NCBI RefSeq assembly: GCF_030146175.1
Contig: NZ_JASLCE010000081.1
Location: 1-51,337, forward strand
Origin: Flavobacterium sp.
GTDB lineage: Bacteria > Bacteroidota > Bacteroidia > Flavobacteriales > Flavobacteriaceae
Length of the DNA stretch: 51,337 nt
Reading direction: 5' to 3'
Shown here: one piece after another, positions 1 through 8,004 of the stretch
Numbering within the stretch: position 1 is the first letter of the stretch
How the letters are laid out: each line of letters starts with the position of its first letter
Position numbers and translations under genes: made by a program
Notes under the pieces: generated by a model
Databases searched by the model: none
Seen by the model: only the letters and a program-made list of their open reading frames with translations
Told to the model about the DNA's origin: nothing

Positions 1-122
1 GAGTTGATCAAAACATCTTGAACCAATTGAGGAACCGTATATGTATTGGAATTCACCGTTATAGGCTGGGAAAAAGCCACAACAGAGAATAGCAAAAACA
101 ATAGAGGGGAGAGTTTTTTCAT
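1..122 (-). CDS. Choice-of-anchor L domain-type secreted protein (5' end only, truncated by window edge)
   Basis: The start codon is at 122 and 40 codons are visible before the window ends, so only the N-terminus can be read. It begins MKKLSPLLFLLFSVVAFSQ, a clear Sec signal peptide ending in the FSQ cleavage context common in Flavobacterium exported proteins. The next residues, PITVNSNTYTVPQLVQDVL, resemble the start of the choice-of-anchor L domain found in long Flavobacteriaceae surface proteins, which often carry a T9SS sorting domain. That identification rests on recall of the family's opening motif, since everything further downstream is outside the window. The gene is divergent from the Nfu gene with a 134-base gap. 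Confidence 0.65.
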   Translation of the reverse strand, partial: MKKLSPLLFLLFSVVAFSQPITVNSNTYTVPQLVQDVLIN

Positions 123-230
123 ATTTGCTTAAGCTTGTAAAATATCTTATTTTGGGGTTAAAACAGTTCCTTTATGTTAATTTTTCCTTTAAAATTTCCA
201 AATATACTTATTCAAACGATATATGTTCGT

Positions 231-238
231 TAAATTTG
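231..238 (+). promoter_or_regulatory. -7 box (TAAATTTG) of the nfu gene
   Basis: This is an exact match to the Bacteroidota TAnnTTTG box, 18 bases before the ATG at 257. No good -33 TTG is seen at the usual spacing. Its position argues that translation begins at 257 and not at an upstream in-frame ATG at 125. Confidence 0.5.
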
Positions 239-256
239 CAAAAAATCACAAAAAAA

Positions 257-1156
257 ATGTTAAAAGTAACAATACGAGATACGCAAAACCCTGCTATTGT
301 GAAGTTTGAATTTCCAGATTTCATAACAAAAAGTGAAAGTTTCGAGTTTAAAAACATCGACGAAACCGCACCGTCACCCCTTGCAAAACAGCTATTTTAC
401 CTGCCTTTTGTTAAGACGGTGTACATTTCAGGTAACTTTATTGCCATCGAAAAATATTCGATTGTAGAATGGCATGAGGTAAAAGAATTATTGGCCGAAC
501 AAATCGAAAGTTTTGTAGACAAAGGCGGAAAGATCATCAACATCGATGAAAACAAAAGTAAAAAAGTACCGGTTACTGTTTATGCAGAAACGACGCCTAA
601 TCCATCGGTATTAAAATTTGTTGCCAGTCGGTTACTAACCAAAACCAGCGTGGAGTTTAAAAACATCGACGAGACAGCTCCTTCGCCGTTGGCAAAAGAA
701 TTATTCAAGCTTCCGTTTGTAAAAGAAGTATTTATCGACGAAAACTATATTTCGATCACCAAATACGATATTAACGAGTGGCAGGAAATCACACAGGAGG
801 TGCGCACTTTTATCAAAAATTATATTGAAGAAGGCAAACAAATCATCGACGAAACGCAGATCGTAAAAACCGCCAACCACGAAAAACAACAGGAAGAGTA
901 TTTTAACAATCTGGATGTAACGTCGCAGCAAATCATCAATATCCTGGACGAATATGTAAAACCGGCTGTAGCTTCAGACGGTGGAAACATTATTTTCGAA
1001 TCCTACGACGAAACCGAAAAACGTGTAAAGGTGATCCTTCAAGGAGCTTGCAGCGGTTGTCCGTCATCAACTTTTACGTTGAAAAACGGTATTGAAAACA
1101 TGCTAAAAGAAATGTTACACGATCAGAATATCAAAGTAGAAGCGGTAAACGGTTAA
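257..1156 (+). CDS. NifU family iron-sulfur cluster carrier with two Nfu_N domains
   Basis: The protein is a Fe-S scaffold/carrier expected to deliver [4Fe-4S] clusters to cytoplasmic apoproteins. The 299-residue product has two successive Nfu_N domains (about residues 1-90 and 100-190). Both contain the near-identical stretch FKNIDETAPSPLAK followed by an LPFVK segment, so the N-domain is an internal duplication. The C-terminal NifU domain (about 220-299) carries the cluster-binding C265-x-x-C268 in GACSGCPSSTF. I chose the ATG at 257 because the preceding 44 codons are poorly conserved-looking and overlap a -7 box at 231-238. The gene stands alone, followed by dodecin with its own promoter. 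Which Nfu subtype it is cannot be decided here. Confidence 0.9.
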   Translation: MLKVTIRDTQNPAIVKFEFPDFITKSESFEFKNIDETAPSPLAKQLFYLPFVKTVYISGNFIAIEKYSIVEWHEVKELLAEQIESFVDKGGKIINIDENKSKKVPVTVYAETTPNPSVLKFVASRLLTKTSVEFKNIDETAPSPLAKELFKLPFVKEVFIDENYISITKYDINEWQEITQEVRTFIKNYIEEGKQIIDETQIVKTANHEKQQEEYFNNLDVTSQQIINILDEYVKPAVASDGGNIIFESYDETEKRVKVILQGACSGCPSSTFTLKNGIENMLKEMLHDQNIKVEAVNG

Positions 1157-1183
1157 TTTTCAACTGTTCTCCCACAACAGCAG

Positions 1184-1214
1184 TTGCTTTTTCAACTTTT
1201 ATACACTACCTTTA
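1184..1214 (+). promoter_or_regulatory. Promoter of the dodecin gene
   Basis: TTG at 1184-1186 is followed after 20 bases by TACCTTTA at 1207-1214, a one-mismatch TAnnTTTG box. This fits the Bacteroidota sigma-ABfr pattern and leaves a leader of roughly 25 bases before the ATG at 1243. Confidence 0.5.
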
Positions 1215-1242
1215 ATAGTTTAACCTTAAAAACTGGTAAATT

Positions 1243-1443
1243 ATGGGCGTACTAAAAGTTATTGAATTACTTTCCAGTTCGGAAACCAGCTGGGAAGATG
1301 CTACCCGAAAAGCGGTTGCAGAAGCATCGAAAACGCTAAAGCACATCCGATCGGTTTATGTACAGGAACAAAGTGCTGTTGTTAACGATGATCAAGTGAC
1401 AGAGTTCAGGGTAAATCTGAAACTCACTTTTGAAATAAAATAA
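1243..1443 (+). CDS. Dodecin family flavin-binding protein
   Basis: Dodecins are small proteins that assemble into hollow dodecamers and store or buffer flavins. The 66-residue length is typical. The pattern [20 protein letters not shown], then an alanine-rich helix, then [13 protein letters not shown] and a closing beta strand ([13 protein letters not shown]) matches the beta-alpha-beta-beta dodecin fold, including the conserved Trp in SWEDA that stacks on flavin in the family. It is monocistronic, with a promoter upstream and an intrinsic terminator directly after the stop codon. Confidence 0.93.
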   Translation: MGVLKVIELLSSSETSWEDATRKAVAEASKTLKHIRSVYVQEQSAVVNDDQVTEFRVNLKLTFEIK

Positions 1444-1452
1444 AAAAGATAC

Positions 1453-1477
1453 AGGCGTTCATTCGAACGCCTTTTTT
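1453..1477 (+). terminator. Intrinsic terminator after dodecin
   Basis: An 8-bp stem AGGCGTTC/GAACGCCT (1453-1460 and 1465-1472) with a 4-base loop is followed by a T run. It lies 9 bases after the dodecin stop and ends only 7 bases before the next start codon. Confidence 0.85.
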
Positions 1478-1483
1478 AAAACC

Positions 1484-3508
1484 ATGAACGAACTCCAATA
1501 CGAATCCAGTCCTTACCTACTCCAACATGCGCAAAATCCGATCCATTGGAAAGCATGGAACGACCAGACGCTCGCAACCGCCAAAGCGGAAAACAAACTC
1601 ATGATCGTTAGCATCGGCTATTCGGCCTGTCATTGGTGCCATGTGATGGAACATGAAAGTTTTGAAGACAGCGAAGTAGCCAACATTATGAATCCCGGTT
1701 TTATTTCCGTTAAAGTCGACCGTGAAGAACGTCCCGATGTGGATGCTATTTATATGAAAGCCGTACAACTCATGACCAGTCATGGCGGATGGCCGCTCAA
1801 TGTGGTTTGTTTACCGGATGGCCGGCCGGTTTGGGGTGGTACCTATTTTAAAAAAGAAAACTGGATTGATATTTTAACCCAGCTTCAAAATTTGTATCAG
1901 ACGAATCCCGCTAAGATGCTGGAATATGCCGAAAAATTACACGAAGGTATTTCGTTTTTAGGAATCGTAAACCACGCACAAGCCAATCCCGAAGAACAGG
2001 ATCCGGCACGAATCAAAATACTGATTGAAAAATGGGCTAAGAGTTTTGACTGGGATTTTGGAGGTTATGCACGGGCTCCGAAATTTATGATGCCGAATAA
2101 TTTTATTTTCCTACAACGATTTGGCTATCAAACATCCTCAAAAGACCTATTGGATTTTGTAGACCTGACCCTGACAAAAATGGCTCACGGTGGATTATTC
2201 GATGTATTGGGTGGCGGTTTTTCCCGTTATTCCGTCGATATCCGATGGCATGTTCCGCATTTCGAAAAAATGCTTTACGACAACGGTCAGTTGGTTACGC
2301 TATATGCTCAGGCTTATAAACGGACACAAAATCCACTGTATAAAGAAGTAATCGAAAAAACGTTGCCATTCGTCGAACGCGAACTTTTAAATCCGGAAGG
2401 CGGTTTTTATGCCGCTTTGGATGCCGACAGTTTAAACGCAAAACAGCAACTCGAAGAAGGCGCGTATTACGTTTGGCAAAAAGAACAACTGCAACAACTC
2501 TTACAAGACGATTTTGAGATTTTTGCCGCCTTGTTTAACATTAATGACTTCGGCTATTGGGAGCACGACAATTATGTCCTTATCCAAAGTCAGTCGCTGG
2601 AAAATATCGCCGAACAATTCGGATTGACCGTAACGGCACTTTCCGACAAAAAACAACAGTGGGAACAGTTATTATTCCGTGAACAGCAAAAAAGACCCAG
2701 ACCACGACTGGATGATAAATCGCTCACATCGTGGAACGCTATTATGTTAAAAGGATATGTTGAAGCGTATAACGCCATCGGAACTTCTTCTTACCTTGAG
2801 CTGGCACTTCGGAATGCCTCTTTTATCATCGAAAAACTTTGGTCGGAAGACGGCTATTTATGGCATAGCTATAAAAACGAGCAAAGCAGTATCGTTGGCT
2901 TTTTAGAAGATTATGCGTTTACGGTCGACGCTTTTATCAGTTTATATCAGGCTACACTGGACGAAACCTTTTTATATCACGCCAAACAGTTAACCGATTA
3001 TTGTTTTGATCATTTCTATGATGAAACACAGCAATTTTTCTTGTTTAAAGCCAAAAACACAACTGCCTTAATCGCCGAACATTATGAGATTGAAGACAAT
3101 GTAATCCCGTCGTCCAACTCGGTTATGGCCAACAACCTGTTTACACTTGGCATACTGTTTCACAACAGTCATTATGAAAAAACGGCTATGCAAATGCTCA
3201 ACCATGTCATTCCCAATATCGATTATGGTTCGGCTTTTTCGAACTGGTTGAATTTATGGATGAACCTATCGACCGACAACAAAGAACTGGCCGTTTGCGG
3301 TGCGGATGCGATTGCCGGCATAAAGGCTGTGCAGCGACATTATTACCCACATGTGGTTATCGCCGGAAGTACAACCCCTTCAAAAATCCCATTTCTTCAA
3401 AATCGATTTGACGAAAAGGACACACTGTTTTATATTTGTGAAAACAGAAATTGTCAGTTACCCGTTCGTGAACTGACCACTGTATTAGACGAATTAGCAA
3501 TTAAATAA
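1484..3508 (+). CDS. Thioredoxin domain-containing protein, YyaL/SPATA20 (DUF255) family
   Basis: A 674-residue protein of the DUF255 family: an N-terminal thioredoxin-like domain (about residues 1-165) joined to a long alpha-helical barrel resembling six-hairpin glycosidases. The active-site-like motif C49-H-W-C52 lies in [15 protein letters not shown], followed by family hallmarks [12 protein letters not shown] and [11 protein letters not shown]. The C-terminal region has the conserved [12 protein letters not shown] segment. There is no signal peptide, so it is cytoplasmic. The biochemical function is poorly known; despite the fold it is not a proven disulfide reductase or glycosidase. The ATG at 1484 sits just after the dodecin terminator, so its promoter must overlap that region or be missing from view. 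The mscS gene follows after 11 bases, suggesting co-transcription. Confidence 0.9.
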   Translation: MNELQYESSPYLLQHAQNPIHWKAWNDQTLATAKAENKLMIVSIGYSACHWCHVMEHESFEDSEVANIMNPGFISVKVDREERPDVDAIYMKAVQLMTSHGGWPLNVVCLPDGRPVWGGTYFKKENWIDILTQLQNLYQTNPAKMLEYAEKLHEGISFLGIVNHAQANPEEQDPARIKILIEKWAKSFDWDFGGYARAPKFMMPNNFIFLQRFGYQTSSKDLLDFVDLTLTKMAHGGLFDVLGGGFSRYSVDIRWHVPHFEKMLYDNGQLVTLYAQAYKRTQNPLYKEVIEKTLPFVERELLNPEGGFYAALDADSLNAKQQLEEGAYYVWQKEQLQQLLQDDFEIFAALFNINDFGYWEHDNYVLIQSQSLENIAEQFGLTVTALSDKKQQWEQLLFREQQKRPRPRLDDKSLTSWNAIMLKGYVEAYNAIGTSSYLELALRNASFIIEKLWSEDGYLWHSYKNEQSSIVGFLEDYAFTVDAFISLYQATLDETFLYHAKQLTDYCFDHFYDETQQFFLFKAKNTTALIAEHYEIEDNVIPSSNSVMANNLFTLGILFHNSHYEKTAMQMLNHVIPNIDYGSAFSNWLNLWMNLSTDNKELAVCGADAIAGIKAVQRHYYPHVVIAGSTTPSKIPFLQNRFDEKDTLFYICENRNCQLPVRELTTVLDELAIK

Positions 3509-3519
3509 ATATCCCCCTT

Positions 3520-4293
3520 ATGGAACAAATGAATAACTTTTTTATTCACTATTTTAATGTTTTACTGGATTATTCACCCAAAGTGATCTCGGCGATCATC
3601 ATCCTGTTTGTCGGGATTTGGGGAATCCGTTTTATCCGAAAGATTGCCGAAACGGTAATGACCAAAAGAGAACTGGAACCCACATTGATCAAATTCCTGT
3701 TGGATTTCCTGATCTGGGCATTACGAATCTTATTATTTGTATCAGTAATCTCCAAATTAGGCATCGAAACATCATCGTTTGTTGCCATTTTAGGAGCCAT
3801 CGGACTTGCCGTAGGTTTGTCACTACAAGGTTCGCTTTCGAATTTTGCCGGCGGTGTATTGATCATCCTTTTTAAACCCTTTAAAGTAGGCGACACTATC
3901 GAAGCGCAGTCCGAAAATGGAAAAGTACTGGGGATTCAGATTTTTTCGACCCGAATATTAACGGCTCAAAACCAGATCATCTATATTCCGAACGGCCTTT
4001 TATCCAACGGAAAGATTAAAAACTTTTCGCAGAAAACAACCCGCAGAACCACTTTGGTAGTACCAACGGGATATGATTCGGATGTCAAAAACATCAAAAT
4101 CAAATTGGAAGCACTGGTAAAAAATCATCCGAAAGTATTACAAACTCCGGCACCGGAAGTCGTGATTAGCGATATGGGCGAAAAGAATGTGATTTTTTCC
4201 CTTCGTGCCTGGACCTATAATGCCGATTATGGTACCGTTTGTTCGGAATTACTGGAAGAAAGCAGTAAAATTGTTTCCGTTACGACTTCTTAG
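3520..4293 (+). CDS. Small MscS-family mechanosensitive channel with a short C-terminus
   Basis: A 257-residue inner-membrane channel of the MscS type, which opens on membrane tension during hypo-osmotic shock. Transmembrane segments are visible at about 20-40 and 60-85, and the pore helix is the hallmark LGAIGLAVGLSLQGSLSNFA (about 91-110), followed by the beta domain entry FKPFKVGDTIE. The end is odd: after the expected ADYGTVCSELLEE the protein stops with SSKIVSVTTS, lacking the usual 'I-x-x-P-x-P-Q' tail seen in most relatives. The last 14 bases overlap the convergent tsaB gene. A shorter natural variant is more likely than a sequencing frameshift, since no other frame continues the tail. 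Confidence 0.88.
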   Translation: MEQMNNFFIHYFNVLLDYSPKVISAIIILFVGIWGIRFIRKIAETVMTKRELEPTLIKFLLDFLIWALRILLFVSVISKLGIETSSFVAILGAIGLAVGLSLQGSLSNFAGGVLIILFKPFKVGDTIEAQSENGKVLGIQIFSTRILTAQNQIIYIPNGLLSNGKIKNFSQKTTRRTTLVVPTGYDSDVKNIKIKLEALVKNHPKVLQTPAPEVVISDMGEKNVIFSLRAWTYNADYGTVCSELLEESSKIVSVTTS

Positions 4294-4954
4294 GTTTTGT
4301 AGTCATCACAAAATCTTTTAAATAAAAAGGCTCAAAGTAAGCGACATCTACAGTGTCGCTTTTTTGATACTTTTCAAAGGAGATCCGGCTCATTTCTCTA
4401 GCCGACGGATATACAATCGTATCATGGTATACAAACCTCGGATCATTTAAAACCGCTTTGCATTTTGCGGCACCATCGCCAACCAAATGCAACGTTCCTT
4501 CGAGTGTATCGTAAGTTGTAGTTTCAATAATTTCTGCTTCCGTAGCGCGTAGTCGGGCATAGGCCGAATCAAAAACAGCCGTAAAAACTTCCATTCTTCG
4601 GGCGTCGATCATCGGGATAATCTTTCCTTCGGTTACCGTTAATTGTCGTGCCAACGTTTCCAGCGTATCGATTGCCAGCAATGGAATATTGAGCGCATAA
4701 CACAAGCCTTTTGCCGCCGAAACACCAATGCGGAGTCCGGTATACGAACCCGGCCCCTGACTTACCGCTATCGCGTTTAAATCCTGAAACGTTAACCCCG
4801 CCTGTTGCAAAGCCTGTTCAAAAAAGACATGAAGTTTTTCCGCATGGGAATAGCCTTCTTCGGCCATTTCAAGACACACCAGTATTTCTCCGTCTTTTGC
4901 AAGGGTTACGGAACAATTCTTTGTTGCCGTTTCAATATTCAAAATGTAAGCCAT
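4280..4954 (-). CDS. tsaB: tRNA threonylcarbamoyladenosine biosynthesis protein TsaB
   Basis: TsaB is the non-catalytic partner of TsaD in making t6A37 on ANN-decoding tRNAs. The 224-residue length fits the family. It starts with the ASKHA-type strand YILNIETATKNCSVTLA, has SHAEKL where TsaD keeps metal-binding histidines, and the signature VSQGPGSYTGLRIGVSAAKG. It overlaps the 3' end of mscS by 14 bases in convergent orientation. A perfect -7 box lies 19 bases upstream of the start. Its own coding DNA contains a plus-strand terminator (4339-4365) that appears to serve mscS. Confidence 0.95.
   Translation of the reverse strand: MAYILNIETATKNCSVTLAKDGEILVCLEMAEEGYSHAEKLHVFFEQALQQAGLTFQDLNAIAVSQGPGSYTGLRIGVSAAKGLCYALNIPLLAIDTLETLARQLTVTEGKIIPMIDARRMEVFTAVFDSAYARLRATEAEIIETTTYDTLEGTLHLVGDGAAKCKAVLNDPRFVYHDTIVYPSAREMSRISFEKYQKSDTVDVAYFEPFYLKDFVMTTKPKKS
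4339..4365 (+). terminator. Intrinsic terminator for mscS, embedded in the tsaB coding region
   Basis: AAGCGACA (4339-4346) and TGTCGCTT (4354-4361) form an 8-bp stem with a 7-base loop, followed by T's to 4365. It works only on the plus strand (U tract side) and lies 45 bases past the mscS stop, inside the 3' part of tsaB. Confidence 0.55.
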
Positions 4955-4973
4955 CTTCAGTAAAAATTATTGG

Positions 4974-4981
4974 CAAAGATA
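4974..4981 (-). promoter_or_regulatory. -7 box (TATCTTTG) of tsaB
   Basis: An exact TAnnTTTG match on the minus strand, 19 bases before the tsaB ATG. The nearest upstream TTG (5007-5009) is 25 bases away, slightly beyond the normal 17-23. A second exact box (TACATTTG, 5053-5060) may provide an additional start. Confidence 0.5.
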
Positions 4982-4994
4982 ATCATATATTTTT

Positions 4995-5055
4995 TTGCCA
5001 CGATTGCAATATCTTTTCCGCTCTATAGCCTGAAAAAATGGTGCAACCGTGGCAA
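4995..5055. repeat. 14-bp near-perfect inverted repeat between hlyD-like gene and tsaB
   Basis: The left arm TTGCCACGATTGCA (4995-5008) and the right arm TGCAACCGTGGCAA (5042-5055) are inverted with one mismatch and are separated by 33 bases. The right arm overlaps a possible -7 box (5053-5060). It lacks a U tract on the minus strand, so a simple terminator is unlikely. A decayed repeat element or a regulatory site are the alternatives. Confidence 0.6.
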
Positions 5056-5102
5056 ATGTATTCCCGGAAAAATCCGGTAAAAATCAAAAAAACTAAGCGT
5101 TA

Positions 5103-6422
5103 TTATTTTTTATCTTTTCCTTTATCGGGCGATCCGGCTTTTTTTATCACAACCATATCCCCCGGTTTTAAATCTTTAGTAACTGTAGTATACGGTCCGG
5201 TAATAATCTCATCTCCTTTTTTCAAACCTTCGACGATTTCGATATTGGTATCGTCCTGGATTCCGGATTTGACTTTACGCAATTCCGCTTTATTACCTAC
5301 TTTCACAAATACGCATTCAAATTTCTTTTCGGTAGAGCCTTTTGTTTTTTCCTTTTCCTCTTTCTCCAGCTCTTCCATGATATCTTTTTTAGCTCCCGAA
5401 ATATCGGCATCGGTTTTCATCACTACCGAGCTAATTGGCACCGCCAAAATGTTTTCTTTACGTTTGGTTTCAATATCAACCGTTGCTGTCATTCCCGGAC
5501 GGAAAGGCGAATAATTAGAAGGCTTTCCAACCAAAAGGTCTTCATACGATTCTTTTAAGATGCGTACTTTTACTTTAAAGTTGGTCACCTGATCGGCTGT
5601 TAGCGTCGAACTGGCCGAATTGGAAATACTGGTTACAATTCCTTTGAATTCTTTTTTCAGATAGGCATCCACTTCGATTTTGGCCGGATCGCCGATATTT
5701 ACTTTAACGATATCGTTTTCGTTTACATCGACTTCCACTTCCATATTGTTGAGGTTGGCTACACGCAATAATTCGGTACCCGCCATTTGTTGCGTTCCCA
5801 ATACACGTTCTCCTAATTCCACATCCAGTCGGGAAATCGTTCCGTCTACCGGTGCATAAATAGTTGTTCGGTTTAAGTTATCATTTGCTTCGGTCACAGT
5901 TGCCGTAGCACTTTGCACATTGTAATAAGCCGATTGTTTTGCAGCAACAGCCACTTCATAGGTCGATACGATCTTATCCCATTCGGATTTTGAAATAACA
6001 CCTTTGGCAAATAACTGTTTGTTTCGATCGTAGTTGGCTTTGGCTTCTTTTACCTGAGCTTCCGCCTGACTTAATCCCGCTTTAGACGTTGATAAAGACG
6101 CTACCGATCGGTTCACTCCCGACTCGTATAAATCGCGTTTGATGCGAACCAGCAAATCTCCTTTTTTTACTGTTTGTCCTTCTTTAACCGGAAGACCAAT
6201 AATCTCTCCGGAAACATCGGATGAAATTTTCACTTCAATCTCAGGTTGTATCTTACCGGTAGCCGAAACCGTTTCGACAATTGTCATCTGGTTGGCTTGC
6301 GTCGTTTCTACTTCCGTTCCTTTTTCTTTGTTACCAATCACACCCGATTTACTAAGGGCAACCAGTACAACAACTAACAAAACAACACTACCCAACAGGA
6401 TGTATTTTGTACTCTTTTTCAT
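5103..6422 (-). CDS. Periplasmic adaptor subunit of a tripartite efflux system (HlyD/MacA-like)
   Basis: A 439-residue membrane-fusion protein linking an inner-membrane pump to an outer-membrane TolC channel. It has an N-terminal membrane anchor (about 7-25), a biotinyl-lipoyl-like half around KISSDVSGEIIGLPVKEGQ (about 66-84), a long alpha-helical hairpin rich in A, Q, K and E (about 105-185), the second lipoyl half (TTIYAPVDGTISRLDVELGE), and a beta-barrel/membrane-proximal region. An unusually charged stretch with repeated E and K (about 345-375) interrupts the C-terminal domain. It lies 6 bases downstream of the TolC-family gene in the same operon. No permease or ATPase follows: the next gene is tsaB. 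Confidence 0.9.
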   Translation of the reverse strand: MKKSTKYILLGSVVLLVVVLVALSKSGVIGNKEKGTEVETTQANQMTIVETVSATGKIQPEIEVKISSDVSGEIIGLPVKEGQTVKKGDLLVRIKRDLYESGVNRSVASLSTSKAGLSQAEAQVKEAKANYDRNKQLFAKGVISKSEWDKIVSTYEVAVAAKQSAYYNVQSATATVTEANDNLNRTTIYAPVDGTISRLDVELGERVLGTQQMAGTELLRVANLNNMEVEVDVNENDIVKVNIGDPAKIEVDAYLKKEFKGIVTSISNSASSTLTADQVTNFKVKVRILKESYEDLLVGKPSNYSPFRPGMTATVDIETKRKENILAVPISSVVMKTDADISGAKKDIMEELEKEEKEKTKGSTEKKFECVFVKVGNKAELRKVKSGIQDDTNIEIVEGLKKGDEIITGPYTTVTKDLKPGDMVVIKKAGSPDKGKDKK

Positions 6423-6428
6423 AAATTT

Positions 6429-7862
6429 TTATTTTTGAATAATTGGTAACCCAAAGTAGAATTCCAATATTTTCGTTCTGAATATATAATCATATTTTGT
6501 TCGCAACACTTCCGACTGGGCATTTACGAATAACGTTTGTGCCTGTGTAAAATCGAAAACATTCATCAAGCCCACTTCGTAACGCTCTTTCGCATAGTTA
6601 AACGATTCTTGTCGGGCTTCCAGCGTTGCCACAGCCGCTTCGTATGATTTAAGCGATCCTTTTGTATCGGTAAAAGCGGTATAAACCGTTCTTTCCAAAT
6701 CCAGTTCCTGTTGTTCTAATGCGATTCTGGAACGTTCCAACGCTACTTTAGAACGCTCGACATTATTGCGAACCGAGAAACCATTTAGCAACGGAATATT
6801 TAACGACAATCCAAAATTCTGTCCTTTGTTATTGCTAAACTGATCAAAGATTGGCTCCGGACTTCCTAAAACCGGACGGTAGTTGTTTTGCAACACCTGT
6901 AATCCATTTTCCGTAAAATACTGTGTTGGAAGTGTCGGGTTAGCCGCATCCAGTTGGTAACCGGTAATTCTATCGGCATAAGCCGCACGGGTACTGAAAC
7001 TATAGAATCCCTGAAGTGTCGGATGGTATTTTCCTCTTGCGATAGACAAATCTTTTTCGGCTATCGAAACATTGGCTTCCGCAATTTTTATATTGGCTCT
7101 GGTTTCTTTTGCTTTCTGAAAAATATTTTTTGGATTTTCCAGCAACACACTACTGTTTTGTACCGGCGTTTCAGAATCAACAATATCAAACTCCTGAAAA
7201 TCGTCCAATTGTAATAATTGTGCCAAACTTAGCTTTGACAGCAACAGTGCGTTTTCTCCGGCAATCAATTTCTGATTATCAGCCATAACCGTAGCTTTCA
7301 CATCCAGCAAGTCCCCTTTTGGTACTACTCCGGCATCAACAAGCTCTTGTGTACGCTCCATTTGTTTGGTATCGTAGGCCAGCTGTTTGGTCTGCACTTT
7401 TAAATTTTCTTTATTGAAAAGGATTTGCAAATAGGCATTCACAACATTCAACGAAACATCTTCCTGCATTTTCTGCAATTGATATTGTGACGCGATGATC
7501 GAAAGATTGGCTTTTCGCAACTGATTTTGATGCTGTAACCCTTTATAAACATCAATTCCCACATTCAATGCGGCAGAAGTATACTGAATGGTTTGATTTT
7601 CCAAAAGACCTGTGGTGATGTTCTGGTTAAGACCAACGTTCCAGGAGTGCGATGCTTGCCCGTTAACGGTTGGCAGGAAATTCCCCCAAGCATCTTTTTT
7701 AGAGATTTCGGCAACCTGTTTATCTAAAATCGATTGTCTGATCGAAATATTCTTCTCCATTGCGTGATTCACACACTCTTCCAAAGTCCATTTTTTAGCT
7801 TGTGCTTTCATTTGAATTGTCACCATGGACAAACCCAAAAACAGCAATGTTGTGTTCTTCAT
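6429..7862 (-). CDS. TolC family outer-membrane efflux channel
   Basis: A 477-residue outer-membrane factor. A signal peptide covers about residues 1-22 (MKNTTLLFLGLSMVTIQMKA), then comes KWTLEECVNHAMEKNISIRQ, the typical opening of Bacteroidota TolC proteins. Two OEP repeats follow, with the second starting near KAKETRANIKIAEANVSIAE. The 'P-L-x-N-G' element (NIPLLNGFSVRNNVERSK) precedes the second coiled-coil helix, as in the family. It is the first gene of the operon with the adaptor downstream and has an exact -7 box 16 bases upstream. Substrate cannot be inferred. Confidence 0.93.
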   Translation of the reverse strand: MKNTTLLFLGLSMVTIQMKAQAKKWTLEECVNHAMEKNISIRQSILDKQVAEISKKDAWGNFLPTVNGQASHSWNVGLNQNITTGLLENQTIQYTSAALNVGIDVYKGLQHQNQLRKANLSIIASQYQLQKMQEDVSLNVVNAYLQILFNKENLKVQTKQLAYDTKQMERTQELVDAGVVPKGDLLDVKATVMADNQKLIAGENALLLSKLSLAQLLQLDDFQEFDIVDSETPVQNSSVLLENPKNIFQKAKETRANIKIAEANVSIAEKDLSIARGKYHPTLQGFYSFSTRAAYADRITGYQLDAANPTLPTQYFTENGLQVLQNNYRPVLGSPEPIFDQFSNNKGQNFGLSLNIPLLNGFSVRNNVERSKVALERSRIALEQQELDLERTVYTAFTDTKGSLKSYEAAVATLEARQESFNYAKERYEVGLMNVFDFTQAQTLFVNAQSEVLRTKYDYIFRTKILEFYFGLPIIQK

Positions 7863-7878
7863 ATTATTGATTTTCCTA

Positions 7879-7886
7879 CAAATATA
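7879..7886 (-). promoter_or_regulatory. -7 box (TATATTTG) of the tolC-adaptor operon
   Basis: An exact TAnnTTTG match on the minus strand, 16 bases before the TolC-family ATG at 7862. No TTG is seen at the normal distance upstream. Confidence 0.5.
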
Positions 7887-7973
7887 AAATTTCTGTGCAC
7901 ATATGCATTTTTATTCGGTATCCATTAGACGCAATTCTTTAACGAACGTTACAATTTTATTTCAATAAAAACC

Positions 7974-7981
7974 TACTTTTA
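7974..7981 (+). promoter_or_regulatory. Possible -7 box (TACTTTTA) of the DUF4403 gene
   Basis: A one-mismatch TAnnTTTG box, 23 bases before the ATG at 8005, in the 142-base divergent gap with the tolC operon. No clear -33 element is seen. Confidence 0.3.
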
Positions 7982-8004
7982 CCGAAGATTTTTAGACAAC
8001 TCTT

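Noticed and set aside
125..256. N-terminal extension of the Nfu gene from an earlier in-frame ATG
   Set aside because: The extra 44 residues look non-conserved and AT-driven, and they overlap a -7 box at 231-238; the ATG at 257 starts the Nfu_N domain properly.
4200..4330. Frameshift at the end of mscS
   Set aside because: None of the other frames continues the expected Pro-Gln tail, and tsaB is complete in the overlap, so a natural short C-terminus is more likely.
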